Part shown: in pieces, positions 55,920-64,000 of the stretch
How the letters are laid out: every line of letters starts with the position of its first letter
Position numbering within the stretch: position 1 is the stretch's first letter
Source of the DNA: Caproiciproducens faecalis
GTDB taxonomy: Bacteria > Bacillota > Clostridia > Oscillospirales > Acutalibacteraceae
Reading direction: 5' to 3'
NCBI RefSeq assembly: GCF_019448085.1
Contig: NZ_JAGFNZ010000003.1
Coordinates: 1-64,000, forward strand
Length of the DNA stretch: 64,000 nt
Program-made: the position numbers and the translations under genes
The notes under the pieces: generated by a model
What the model saw: only the letters and a program-made list of their open reading frames with translations
Databases searched by the model: none
Told to the model about the DNA's origin: nothing

Positions 55920-57212
55920 TCAGAAATCGATGGAGTCCTCATCCTTCGTCTGCAGTACAACAAATTGCTCCACAAAGTCCTTACTCAGATCAATTTTCGA
56001 CTTTTCACCGGTCTTCATATTTTTGATAACGGCTTTTTTGGTTTCCAGCTCGTTGTCGCCCAGAACCAGTGAATATTTCGCGGCAATCTTGTCCGCGTAT
56101 TTCATCTGCGCTTTCAGCCCGCGGTCGTTGATGTCGCACGCCGCGCTGATGGAATATTCCTGTAGGCTGTGCGTCAGCTGAAATGCCGCTAGCCTTGCCG
56201 CGTCGCCGAGGGCGCCGATAAACAGATCACAGGTTTCCGGCTCCGGGAACTCGACCTTCTGCGCGTCCAGAATCATCATCAGCCGCTCCATGCCGAGGCC
56301 GAAGCCCAACGCGGGCATATGCTGGCCGCCCATTTCCTCCACCAGTCCGTCGTAACGGCCGCCGCCGCAGACGGTGCTCTGCGCGCCAAGGTCGGTGGAA
56401 ATAAATTCAAACACCGTTTTGGTGTAGTAGTCCAGCCCGCGTACAATGGAGGGGTTGACGGTATATTCAATATCGACCGCGTCAAGGTAAGTTTTTACAC
56501 CCTCAAAGTGCGTGCGGCAGTCGTCGCACAGATAGTCCAGCATCCGAGGCGCGCCCGCGGCGATTTTGGAGCAGATGGGGCTCTTGCAGTCCAGAATCCG
56601 CATCGGGTTGCGCTCCAGACGTCCCTGGCACGTTTCACAGAGCTGATCCTTATAATTGCTGAAATATGTCCTTAATGCCTCGTAGTATTTTGCGCGGCAG
56701 TCGGGGCAGCCGATGGAATTGATTTCAAGCCTCAGGTTCTGAACGCCGAGGCGGTTAAAAATGCTTTTTGCCGTGCCGATCAGCTCGGCGTCCGCCATGG
56801 GAGACGGAGTGCCCAGCATTTCAAGGCCGAACTGGTGGAACTCGCGCAGGCGGCCAGCCTGCGTGTTTTCATAGCGGTAGCAGGAGGTAAAGTAGTACAG
56901 CCGGAGCGGCAGCCCGTCATTGTACATGCCGTGCTCCAGCATGGCGCGCACCGCGCCCGCCGTGCCCTCCGGCCGAAGGGTAACAGAGCGCCCGCCCTTG
57001 TCGTTAAAGGTATACATCTCTTTCTGCACCACGTCGGTGGTTTCTCCCACCGAGCGCTGAAAAAGCTTGGTGTCCTCAAAAACCGGGGTGCGGATTTCCC
57101 CGAAGCCGTGAATTTTGGCCTCGCTGCGCATCACATCTTCCACAACCTGCCATTTTTCGGTTTGTGCGGGCAGTAAATCCTGTGTCCCCTTTTGTGCTTT
57201 TATCAGTTCCAT
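55920..57212 (-). CDS. hisS: Histidyl-tRNA synthetase
   Basis: 430 residues, class II. GTQDLLPAQTEKW starts the catalytic fold. Motif 2 is CYRYENTQAGRLREFHQFG and the HisRS signature peptides VRGLDYYTKTVFEF and GGGRYDGL are present. The C-terminal anticodon-binding domain ends the protein. ATG 57212 with AAGGAG ahead is the family start; a longer frame is not. It is the first gene after the T-box leader, and aspS follows 50 bases later. Confidence 0.98.
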   Translation of the reverse strand: MELIKAQKGTQDLLPAQTEKWQVVEDVMRSEAKIHGFGEIRTPVFEDTKLFQRSVGETTDVVQKEMYTFNDKGGRSVTLRPEGTAGAVRAMLEHGMYNDGLPLRLYYFTSCYRYENTQAGRLREFHQFGLEMLGTPSPMADAELIGTAKSIFNRLGVQNLRLEINSIGCPDCRAKYYEALRTYFSNYKDQLCETCQGRLERNPMRILDCKSPICSKIAAGAPRMLDYLCDDCRTHFEGVKTYLDAVDIEYTVNPSIVRGLDYYTKTVFEFISTDLGAQSTVCGGGRYDGLVEEMGGQHMPALGFGLGMERLMMILDAQKVEFPEPETCDLFIGALGDAARLAAFQLTHSLQEYSISAACDINDRGLKAQMKYADKIAAKYSLVLGDNELETKKAVIKNMKTGEKSKIDLSKDFVEQFVVLQTKDEDSIDF

Positions 57213-57244
57213 AGCGTTTCTCCTTGAAAATAAAATAATATAAA

Positions 57245-57472
57245 AATGCAAAAAACCCCCGTCCCAGCCAAAGGGACGAGGGAGAATATCCTCGCGGTGC
57301 CACCCTTTTTCAAGAGCCGAAGCTCTCCTCAAAAGCCCCGAAACGCGGGGCGGCGCAACGGCTCACGGATGTCTTCCCCAAAGCTTTTCTGCAGGCGCGC
57401 TTTCAATCTGGGCACGCCCTCCCTGTGGCCAAGCGTTTGGGTACTCCTTCCGGTCATTGCCGAAATCAAAAA
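57245..57472 (-). ncRNA. T-box leader of hisS-aspS, Asp (GAC) specifier
   Basis: On the minus strand the T-box sequence AGGGTGGCACCGCG (57293-57306) precedes a terminator with a 10-bp stem CCCTCGTCCC / GGGACGGGGG and a T run (57251-57282). In Stem I, AGTA (57442-57445) faces the specifier loop. There CCGGA pairs with TCCG and CCC with GGG, leaving GAAGACA unpaired, so the specifier is GAC (57371-57373), aspartate. Uncharged tRNA-Asp should stabilise the antiterminator and switch on the operon. The leader begins just after the mgsA stop. Confidence 0.88.
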
Positions 57473-57877
57473 TTACGCTTTCGGATTCAAAATATTGCGC
57501 CAGTCCAAATCGCCGCGCTCCAGACCGTGGATCAGAACCTCGGCGGTAGCAATGTTGGTCGCCACGGGAATGTTGTGCATGTCGCAAAGGCGCAGCAGAT
57601 TCATATCGTTGGGCTCATGCGGCTTCGGATTCAGCGGATCGCGGAAAAACAGCAGCAGGTCGACTTCGTTGCAGGCAATGCGCGCGGCAATCTGCTGGTC
57701 GCCGCCCTGTGAGCCGCCTAAAAACCGCTGGATTTCCAGTCCGGTTGCTTCTGAAACCATTTTGCCCGTCGTGCCGGTTGCACAGAGCAGGTGGCGGCTT
57801 AAAACGCCGCAGTAAGCGATACAGAATTGAACCATCAGTTCTTTTTTAGCGTCATGCGCAATCAGAGCAATGTTCAT
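57473..57877 (-). CDS. mgsA: Methylglyoxal synthase
   Basis: 134 residues. [15 protein letters not shown] is the N-terminal signature, [18 protein letters not shown] and [25 protein letters not shown] are the phosphate-binding and catalytic segments (Asp in GGDQQ). It makes methylglyoxal from dihydroxyacetone phosphate when phosphate is low, bypassing lower glycolysis. It follows minD in a leftward cluster and abuts the T-box leader. Confidence 0.96.
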   Translation of the reverse strand: MNIALIAHDAKKELMVQFCIAYCGVLSRHLLCATGTTGKMVSEATGLEIQRFLGGSQGGDQQIAARIACNEVDLLLFFRDPLNPKPHEPNDMNLLRLCDMHNIPVATNIATAEVLIHGLERGDLDWRNILNPKA

Positions 57878-57912
57878 ATTTATTTCCCCCCTAAAACTAG
57901 GATTATGTAAAA

Positions 57913-58659
57913 TTAAAATTTCTGCAGCGCGGCCAAAGGCACATGTTCGCCTTCCAGCCTTGCGGCAAGCCGGCCCAAAGCCATTGCGCCGACGGATTTC
58001 TGCGGGGCCGGTTCACAGTTGGAAGCGGCGGCCGCCAGATGAGTGTCCTCGGGAATCACGGCGATCAGCCGTACCCCGGCGGAGTCGATAACGGAATCAA
58101 GGTCCGGGTAGAATCCCTGCGTGTAGAAATTATGCCCGCTGAAACGGTTGATAATCAGCCGCTGCTGCTTTATTCCGGCCTGATCCAGTAAAAAATGCGC
58201 TTTATTTGCGTTTCGTACACAAATAGGGTCCGGCGTAGTAACGATCAGCGCGCGCTGAGCCGAAGCCGCCGCGCTCGCAAACCCTCCGCCTACGCCGGCG
58301 GGGCTGTCGATCAGCACATGGTCGTAATACCGGGAAAGTACCGATACGAGCTGTTTCATAATATTGGGGCTGATTACATCGTCTTCCCTTGCGGGGGCGG
58401 GTAACAGAAACAGCCTTTCCGAAAAAGGACAGGAATAAACGGCTTTCATGGGTTCGGCACGGCCCGAAACCACGTCCGCAATGTCAAAGACCTGCTGCTC
58501 CGAAACACCGAGCATATGGTCAAGGCACCCCAGACCGGCGTCGCCGTCAATCAGCAGTACCCGCCTGCCCCTGGCTGCCAAAGCAAAACCAAGGCCGGCT
58601 GTTACGGTGGATTTCCCTACACCGCCCTTACCAGATGTGATGACTGTTGCGACACCCAT
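57913..58659 (-). CDS. minD: Septum site-determining ATPase MinD-like
   Basis: 248 residues. Deviant Walker [16 protein letters not shown], Walker A' [13 protein letters not shown] and Walker [14 protein letters not shown]. It normally recruits MinC to the membrane to block FtsZ. The C terminus [13 protein letters not shown] lacks the usual Lys/Phe-rich amphipathic membrane helix of MinD, and no minC or minE gene is adjacent. It lies between mrdA-like PBP and mgsA. The family call is firm; the exact role is less certain. Confidence 0.88.
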   Translation of the reverse strand: MGVATVITSGKGGVGKSTVTAGLGFALAARGRRVLLIDGDAGLGCLDHMLGVSEQQVFDIADVVSGRAEPMKAVYSCPFSERLFLLPAPAREDDVISPNIMKQLVSVLSRYYDHVLIDSPAGVGGGFASAAASAQRALIVTTPDPICVRNANKAHFLLDQAGIKQQRLIINRFSGHNFYTQGFYPDLDSVIDSAGVRLIAVIPEDTHLAAAASNCEPAPQKSVGAMALGRLAARLEGEHVPLAALQKF

Positions 58660-58777
58660 AATAAAAACCTCGCTCTCATATTACCACAAACATTCCTGGT
58701 AGTCAAAGCGTTTTTATTGTCGTAAATACACAAAACAAAACATTTAATATTTTATTAACAATTCAGATACGCCGGGA

Positions 58778-60946
58778 TCAGCCCGCGGAGGAACCGGAAG
58801 AAGGGGACGACGGATTCCCCGACACGGTACCGGACACCGTACCGGAAGACGCTCCGGAGGAAGCGTTGCCGGACGCGGACGGCATCACAAGGTTTCCGTT
58901 TGCGTCCACGGTTTTGCCGTAAAAATACGCGTCGAAAATATCCTTTGCAACGGCGTTGCAGTACATGCTGGTCGCGCCGTGTTCCAGAACGACCGCCACG
59001 GCGATCTCCGGGTTTTCGTACGGCGCGAAAGCCACAAAGGTCACATTGTCGGAATGCGGGGTCTGCACCGCGGTGCCGGTCTTTGCGGCAATGGCGATCC
59101 CGTAGTTTTTAAAGGTGGAGCTCGCCGTACCGGCGGTCGCCACGCTGCGCATGGCCGCTTTGACATAATCGATGTACGACTGGGAAACGCCGATATTGTC
59201 CACCTCCTCCGGGGCGGCTTGGGTAATTACATTTTTACGGGCATAATCGGTCACCTTGTTGACAAGGTGGGGTTTCAGCCGCACGCCGTTGTTTGCAATC
59301 GTGGCGGTATAGGTTGCAAGCTGCAGCGGCGTAAACTTGTTGTCGGCCTGACCCACGGCGGCCTCGACGGTATCGGCGTCGAACCATCCGCCGCCGCCCG
59401 CGGCGGTGCGTTCCGAAGGACCGCCCAGAATACCGGCGCTTTCATGCAGTTCAATCCCGGTTTTCACGCCCAGCCCGAAGCGTTTGGCATACAGGTTCAT
59501 ATTGGTGATCCCCAGCCGGTATCCCACTTCATAAAAGAAGGAGTTGCTGGATTTCTGAATTGCGTAGTTCGCGGTAATCATCCCGTAGTTGCCGATACTG
59601 CCCAGAACCAGACCGGTGTCCGCAAAACGGGTGTATTTGCTGTTGCCTTCCAGACGGGTGGAGGTCGTAATCGCTTTTTCCTGCAGCGCGGCCAGCGCGA
59701 CATAGGGCTTTATGATAGAGCCGGGGGTAAACACCCCGTTAAAAGCGCGGTCGATCAGCGGTTTGTCCTTGTTGTTAATCAGGGAGGTGTAATAGTTGGT
59801 GTCGTTCAGATATTCCGTCAGGTCGTAGGTGGGGTAGGTGGACGCCGCCAGCACGGAGAAATCCTTGACCCGCAGCACCACCGCGGCGCCCGCAACGCAG
59901 TCCTCGCCGTGGGCGCTTGACATCCCCTTGTAGTGCTGGGCGGAGAGCTTGCGTCCGTTTTCCTGAGTCGCTTTAATGTTGTTGGCGAGGGAAACATTGA
60001 GCACGTTCTGGACTTTGCTGTCAATGGTCAGATACACCGTATCGCCGGAGACCGGCGCGGTTTTTACCGTTTCAGAAGAGAGCGAGCCGGTGCGGGTGGT
60101 TTCCACCACTTTTTCCCCGGCTTTGCCGCGCAGCATGCTTTCAAAAGCCTGTTCAATGCCGCTTTTGCCCAGACGGTCGTTAAACGCGTAGCCCTTGTCC
60201 TTCAAGGTGTTGTATTCCTCCTGAGAAATAGAACCGATCGTCCCCAAAACATGAGGAATCAGGCTGCCGCTGGGGTACTCGCGCACAGTGGTGACCTTGA
60301 CGGTCGCGCCGGGCAGCAGCGAGGAATTCTCACTGATAATCGCGATGGTGTCCCGGCTGACGTCCTGTGCAAAGGTGTACGGCGCCGAAATACCGAAAGC
60401 GGATTTTGTCATGTTATAGCGCACGGAAACAATGTTGCGCGTGTCCGCGGCGGAGTAGCCGGTCACGTCGTATTTTTCGATCAGGTGAGACATGCACAGG
60501 TCCGCCGTGGCGTAGGTGTTTACATTCGCGTAGTCCTCCGATTTCAGCGTGGCGACTTCCTTGTCCATACCGGGAATAAACTCGTACTGCCCCTTCGAAT
60601 TCAGCCGGACGGGCAGGTTGTCTGTCCATTTTTCTCCGCGCTGGTTCAGCAGCTGAATCAGCTGGTAGATTGTTTTGTTCTGTGTTTCGGCTTTCATATA
60701 GGCGCGGTCAAACACAATGGCGTAGCCGGTTTTGTTTACGGCAAGGCCAACGCCGTTTACGTCAAGGATTTCGCCGCGGGCGGCATCCATCACGACGGTC
60801 GAGGAACTGGTTCTGTTTGCCGTTTCCAGAAAGGAGGCGCCGTTTAAAATCTGCCAGTCCACAAGGCGCAGGGTATAAACCGCCATAATGGCGAAAACAA
60901 TCAGTCCCAGAGCCCAGTAGCGGGAATATTCCTTCAGCTTGTCCAA
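58778..60946 (-). CDS. mrdA: Class B penicillin-binding protein 2 (elongation transpeptidase)
   Basis: 722 residues. One N-terminal membrane helix (ALGLIVFAIMAVYTLRLVDW), a PBP dimer domain, and a transpeptidase with the three motifs: SxxK in TPGSIIKPY, SxN in QKSSNSFFYEVGY and KTG in AAKTGTAVQTPHSD. The Ser/Gly-rich C-terminal tail is unusually long. It cross-links wall during elongation with MreBCD. The start is TTG with AAGGAGG ahead. The rodA partner is not in the window. Confidence 0.93.
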   Translation of the reverse strand: MDKLKEYSRYWALGLIVFAIMAVYTLRLVDWQILNGASFLETANRTSSSTVVMDAARGEILDVNGVGLAVNKTGYAIVFDRAYMKAETQNKTIYQLIQLLNQRGEKWTDNLPVRLNSKGQYEFIPGMDKEVATLKSEDYANVNTYATADLCMSHLIEKYDVTGYSAADTRNIVSVRYNMTKSAFGISAPYTFAQDVSRDTIAIISENSSLLPGATVKVTTVREYPSGSLIPHVLGTIGSISQEEYNTLKDKGYAFNDRLGKSGIEQAFESMLRGKAGEKVVETTRTGSLSSETVKTAPVSGDTVYLTIDSKVQNVLNVSLANNIKATQENGRKLSAQHYKGMSSAHGEDCVAGAAVVLRVKDFSVLAASTYPTYDLTEYLNDTNYYTSLINNKDKPLIDRAFNGVFTPGSIIKPYVALAALQEKAITTSTRLEGNSKYTRFADTGLVLGSIGNYGMITANYAIQKSSNSFFYEVGYRLGITNMNLYAKRFGLGVKTGIELHESAGILGGPSERTAAGGGGWFDADTVEAAVGQADNKFTPLQLATYTATIANNGVRLKPHLVNKVTDYARKNVITQAAPEEVDNIGVSQSYIDYVKAAMRSVATAGTASSTFKNYGIAIAAKTGTAVQTPHSDNVTFVAFAPYENPEIAVAVVLEHGATSMYCNAVAKDIFDAYFYGKTVDANGNLVMPSASGNASSGASSGTVSGTVSGNPSSPSSGSSAG

Positions 60947-60961
60947 GGCGAAACCTCCTTT

Positions 60962-61474
60962 TCATTCTTCTTTTGCCCGGATTTGCAGGGCGAGCGCCCT
61001 GTTAAAGTAGTACGCAACCGGCATAATGACGATTGTGTAAACAAAGCGGGGAATGTAGTGCGCGGTCAGCGCGTAAACCGCGTGGGAGTAGCCGAACAGC
61101 AGGTAAAAGAAAACCCACTGCAGCAGAATCACCGAAGCGGTGGAAATCAATGCGATCAGCATAGAAGTCAAAAAATTCGTCTGGATCAGATTGGCCGCGA
61201 TCAGCCCCACGCTGTAGCAGATTACGGAGAGCAGAAGCCCGTGAAAACCCAGCACGCCGCCTGCGCCGAAGTCGATGAGCAGACCGCACAGCAGTCCGAA
61301 GACCATGGAAGCGGTCTCTTTCTCAAACATGGCGATGGAGAGCGCAATGGGAATCAAAAGCACCGGCCGTGCGCCGAACAGGTCGGGAACAAGGCCGGGG
61401 GTTTCCTGAACCATATAGAAAACCAATATTTCAATCGTATAGGCAAAATAACGCAGAGCTTTCAGTTTTTCCAT
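60962..61474 (-). CDS. mreD: Rod shape-determining protein MreD
   Basis: 170 residues, four to six hydrophobic helices as in MreD. The motif GLLCGLLIDFGAGGVLGFHG is characteristic (conserved Asp). It links MreBC to PBP2 and RodA. ATG 61474 with GGAGG nine bases ahead; a longer reading overlaps mreC. Confidence 0.9.
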   Translation of the reverse strand: MEKLKALRYFAYTIEILVFYMVQETPGLVPDLFGARPVLLIPIALSIAMFEKETASMVFGLLCGLLIDFGAGGVLGFHGLLLSVICYSVGLIAANLIQTNFLTSMLIALISTASVILLQWVFFYLLFGYSHAVYALTAHYIPRFVYTIVIMPVAYYFNRALALQIRAKEE

Positions 61475-61475
61475 C

Positions 61476-62408
61476 TTATTTTCCTCCGGATGAAACGGTG
61501 GAGGAGGAGGAAGGAGTAGAGGAATTGCCGGAAGAAGGAGTGGAGGAGGAAGCGGAGCCGTCGGGAAGCGCCTGACCCTGTCCCTCAAAGGCGGTGATTA
61601 CCATCACGTCGCGCACAGTTTTCACATCTACAAAAGGCTTTATCTCCGCGTAGAGCGAAACATCGTAGGGGTCGTTTTTCACCGCGTTGACCGTGCCGAT
61701 GGCAAGGTTGCGCGGGTATACCCCGCCCAGACCGCTGGTCACAATGATGTCGCCGGCTTTGACCGTGGTGTCCGCGGTCAGGTAGCCGAGCTTGAGGGTT
61801 CCGCTGTCGGCAAACTTGATGTCGCTGCTGACAACGCCGGAATCACGGTTGACCTTGTCGATCGCGCTGATTTTTGTGTCGGCGGAAAGAATCGTGGTCA
61901 CTCGGCTGTAGCTGGCGTTTACGCTGGAAATCCAGCCGACCACGCCGCTTTCCGTAATCACGGGGTCATTTAACGAAATACCGGCAAGGGACCCCTTGTC
62001 GATTTGGAAATTGTAAAATAGGTCGTTCGGGTCACGGCCGATCACCGCGGCAGAGACCGGTTTGAAATCCTGATTTTCGTTTTTCAGCTCCAAAAATTTG
62101 CGCAGCTGCGCGTTTTCCTGCTGGTAGCTGTAGTATTTAATCAGTTTTTTGTTCAGATCTTCAACCTGCTTTTTCAGCGCCGCGTTTTCCGCCGCAAGTT
62201 CTTCGTTGGTGCGTGTGGCGTTCTGCGCCGCGACGGCGGCGTTATTGGTGACCACGGTGCTGACCCGCTGCATCGGCGTGGAAATCAGGCTGAGCAGATT
62301 TGCGGTCAGGGAACTGCCGGTGCTTGCCGTATAGAGCATCAGTCCGAACATGACAAACACAACAGTAATCATCGTCTTAAAGCTGTTGGAATGAAAAAAG
62401 TCTTTCAA
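61476..62408 (-). CDS. mreC: Rod shape-determining protein MreC
   Basis: 310 residues. A membrane helix (TMITVVFVMFGLMLYTAS), a coiled coil (about 60-110; ENAALKKQVEDLNKKLIKY) and two beta-barrel modules typical of MreC (GVVGWISSVNASYSRVTTI, VTSGLGGVYPRNLAIGTV). It bridges MreB and the wall enzymes. A Ser/Thr-rich tail ends it. The start is TTG with GGAGG ahead. A terminator lies between it and mreB. Confidence 0.95.
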   Translation of the reverse strand: MKDFFHSNSFKTMITVVFVMFGLMLYTASTGSSLTANLLSLISTPMQRVSTVVTNNAAVAAQNATRTNEELAAENAALKKQVEDLNKKLIKYYSYQQENAQLRKFLELKNENQDFKPVSAAVIGRDPNDLFYNFQIDKGSLAGISLNDPVITESGVVGWISSVNASYSRVTTILSADTKISAIDKVNRDSGVVSSDIKFADSGTLKLGYLTADTTVKAGDIIVTSGLGGVYPRNLAIGTVNAVKNDPYDVSLYAEIKPFVDVKTVRDVMVITAFEGQGQALPDGSASSSTPSSGNSSTPSSSSTVSSGGK

Positions 62409-62455
62409 CGCAGCACCTCCTTAATCAAGTCGTTCGGCGCGTTTTCCCAAAAGTG

Positions 62456-62484
62456 CAAAAAGCGGAGAGTTTTTACCCTCCGCT
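62456..62484 (-). terminator. Terminator between mreB and mreC
   Basis: The stem AGCGGAG / CTCCGCT (62461-62484) followed on the minus strand by TTTTTGCACTTTT. It separates mreB from the mreC unit. Confidence 0.85.
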
Positions 62485-62497
62485 GAAGTTATTTGCC

Positions 62498-63511
62498 TTA
62501 TTTTCTGTTGTTTTTATAGTAGGAAGAGGGCATGCTCACTTCGAGCATCTTGCCTGTTCCGTCAACAACACAGTCCAGCGGGCTTTCGGCAATATGGACG
62601 GGCATTCCGGTTTCCTGTTCGACCAGTCTGTCCAGGCCGCGCAGCAGGGCGCCGCCGCCGGTCAGCATGATGCCGTGGTCAATAATATCTGCGGAAAGCT
62701 CCGGAGGGGTTTTTTCCAGCGTGGACTTCACCGCGTCAATAATCAGCGCCAGCGGGTCACTCAGCGCTTCCCGTACTTCTTCCGCGGAAATGGTCACGTT
62801 CTTCGGCAGGCCGTCCACAAGGTTGCGGCCCTTGATTTCCACCGTGGCGTTCTCGTTGTCCTCTGTCGGGAAAGCGGAGCCGATCTTGATTTTGATTTCC
62901 TCCGCGGTACGTTCGCCGATCAGCAGATTGTATTTCTTTTTCACATAGGAGATAATGGATTCGTCAAATTTATCGCCCGCAACGCGTACGGAAACCGAGG
63001 TGACAATGTCGCCCAGCGAAATGACGGCGACCTCCGCCGTACCGCCGCCGATGTCGACGACCATGCTGCCGGTCGGTTCGCTCACGGGCAGCCCCGCGCC
63101 GATTGCCGCGGCCATGGGCTCTTCAATCAGTTCCACGTTATTGGCGCCGGCCTGACGGGCGGCGTCCTCCACCGCGCGGCGTTCCACTTCCGTAACGCCG
63201 GACGGGATACAGACAATAATATGCGGGCGGGAAAATGCGTTGGATTTTACCGCCTTGCGGATAAAGTGCTTGAGCATGGTGGCGGTAATGTCGAAGTCGG
63301 CAATGACGCCGTCCTTCAGCGGGCGAACCGCAACAATGGAGCCGGGGGTACGGCCGATCATTTCCTTTGCCTGTGCGCCTACGGCCAAAACGGTATCGGT
63401 ACGGACGTCAACGGCGACAACCGAAGGCTCGCGCATGACGATCCCTTTTCCTTTCATAAAAACCAGAGTATTGGCTGTGCCCAAATCGATCCCTATATCT
63501 TTTGAAAACAT
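62498..63511 (-). CDS. mreB: Rod shape-determining actin MreB
   Basis: 337 residues, actin-like. Phosphate 1 loop [16 protein letters not shown], phosphate 2 loop [17 protein letters not shown] and [20 protein letters not shown], all standard. Filaments guide wall synthesis along the cell side. ATG 63511 has AAAGGGG ahead; a longer reading to 63553 is unlikely. It lies downstream of maf. Confidence 0.98.
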   Translation of the reverse strand: MFSKDIGIDLGTANTLVFMKGKGIVMREPSVVAVDVRTDTVLAVGAQAKEMIGRTPGSIVAVRPLKDGVIADFDITATMLKHFIRKAVKSNAFSRPHIIVCIPSGVTEVERRAVEDAARQAGANNVELIEEPMAAAIGAGLPVSEPTGSMVVDIGGGTAEVAVISLGDIVTSVSVRVAGDKFDESIISYVKKKYNLLIGERTAEEIKIKIGSAFPTEDNENATVEIKGRNLVDGLPKNVTISAEEVREALSDPLALIIDAVKSTLEKTPPELSADIIDHGIMLTGGGALLRGLDRLVEQETGMPVHIAESPLDCVVDGTGKMLEVSMPSSYYKNNRK

Positions 63512-63701
63512 GAATTTTTCCCCTTTCAAACCTGGCAAAAAATAAAATCGCAACAGCGTTTTCCATTCAACTGCAGAGTAATTTTGTGTTTCAGCCTGCA
63601 GGCATCAATAGAACTGCTGTAAATCACTTATTAGACAGTATTTATTATAACCTCAAAAGTTCTATTTCTCAACTGTTAATTCAGAAAGCGTTTAATTTTT
63701 A

Positions 63702-64000
63702 TCAGGATTCTTTCGATGAATTTTTAAGCCCCGCCAAAATACGGTTGATTTTACCAATCGGCAGGCCCATTACGTTATAAAAATCCCCGTCGATCCGCTT
63801 GATAAAGAGCGCGCCCCGCCCCTGAATTGCGTAGGCGCCCGCCTTGTCCATTGGCTCCGGCGTTTCACAGTAGGCGCTGATTTCGGCTTCGCTCAGCGGG
63901 TAAAACTCCACTGAGGTGCATTCGTGCCCGCGAATCATTTCCTTGCCGCAGATCACGCAGTAACCGGTATAGACCTGATGGACGTTTCCGGACAAAAGCC
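63702..64000 (-). CDS. maf: Maf-like nucleotide pyrophosphatase (3' part, cut by window edge)
   Basis: About 99 C-terminal residues are visible; the start is beyond the right edge. SGNVHQVYTGYCV, the central Maf motif SVEFYPLSEAEISAY, and EPMDKAGAYAIQGRGALFIKRIDGDFYNVMGLPI (short: DKAGAYAIQGRGALFIKRI) fit the dTTP/UTP or modified-nucleotide pyrophosphatase family. Maf is next to mre genes in Clostridia. The catalytic SxR region is off the window. Confidence 0.9.
   Translation of the reverse strand, partial: LLSGNVHQVYTGYCVICGKEMIRGHECTSVEFYPLSEAEISAYCETPEPMDKAGAYAIQGRGALFIKRIDGDFYNVMGLPIGKINRILAGLKNSSKES

Overview
The window is the chromosomal replication-origin region of a low-to-mid GC, Gram-positive, anaerobic bacterium of the class Clostridia. 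The gene order rpmH-rnpA-yidD-yidC-jag-mnmE-mnmG-rsmG-noc-parA-parB on one side of dnaA and dnaN-yaaA-recF-remB-gyrB-gyrA on the other is the classic Firmicutes origin layout. Other signs are Bacillus-type parS sites, a T-box leader, an oxygen-sensitive class III ribonucleotide reductase and a SleB-type cortex-hydrolase-like gene. The Oscillospirales/Ruminococcaceae neighbourhood is my best guess from gene content, including the GldA/F/G-type ABC genes and DUF4860-like pilin; this is inference, not a measured placement.

Layout. 0.2-5.4 kb: wall hydrolases, a lipoprotein, a solute-binding lipoprotein and a three-tRNA operon (Met, Glu, Val). 5.5-10.5 kb: guaB-nanE, a GNAT acetyltransferase, an acyl-ACP thioesterase and serS. 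10.6-20.3 kb: the leftward origin-proximal block (parB, parA, noc, rsmG, mnmG, mnmE, jag, yidC, yidD, rnpA, rpmH) with two parS sites. 20.3-22.3 kb: dnaA flanked by AT-rich DNA; the dnaA-dnaN gap holds a cluster of DnaA-box-like 9-mers and is the likely oriC. 22.3-32.5 kb: dnaN, yaaA, recF, remB, a zinc-ribbon membrane protein, gyrB, three tandem YcxB-like membrane proteins, gyrA and a lipoprotein. 32.6-40.3 kb: a Nudix hydrolase, a small membrane protein, an ABC-2 exporter operon with its large membrane partners, and a PII-like protein with a cation/proton antiporter. From 40.3 kb to the right edge all 23 genes lie on the minus strand, pointing back at the origin: an eight-gene operon joining a SARP-like regulator with a degenerate GGDEF-type domain, a transglutaminase lipoprotein, pilC, four pseudopilin-like proteins and pilT; nrdDG; an aldo/keto reductase with an HxlR regulator; a transporter; queH; hisS-aspS under a T-box; mgsA, minD, a class B PBP, mreD, mreC, mreB; and the 3' part of maf.

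How it works together. The origin block couples initiation (DnaA), the clamp and gap repair (DnaN, RecF), supercoiling (gyrase), segregation (ParA/ParB/parS), division control (Noc) and tRNA/membrane housekeeping. The mre-PBP-minD block builds rod shape. The best candidates for undescribed biology are the regulator-transglutaminase-pseudopilin operon at 40.3-46.8 kb, the YcxB-like trio wedged between and translationally joined to the gyrase genes, and the PII-like/antiporter pair. The long head-on run at the right is also unusual for a Firmicute origin. No insertion sequence, prophage, CRISPR array or rRNA gene was seen.
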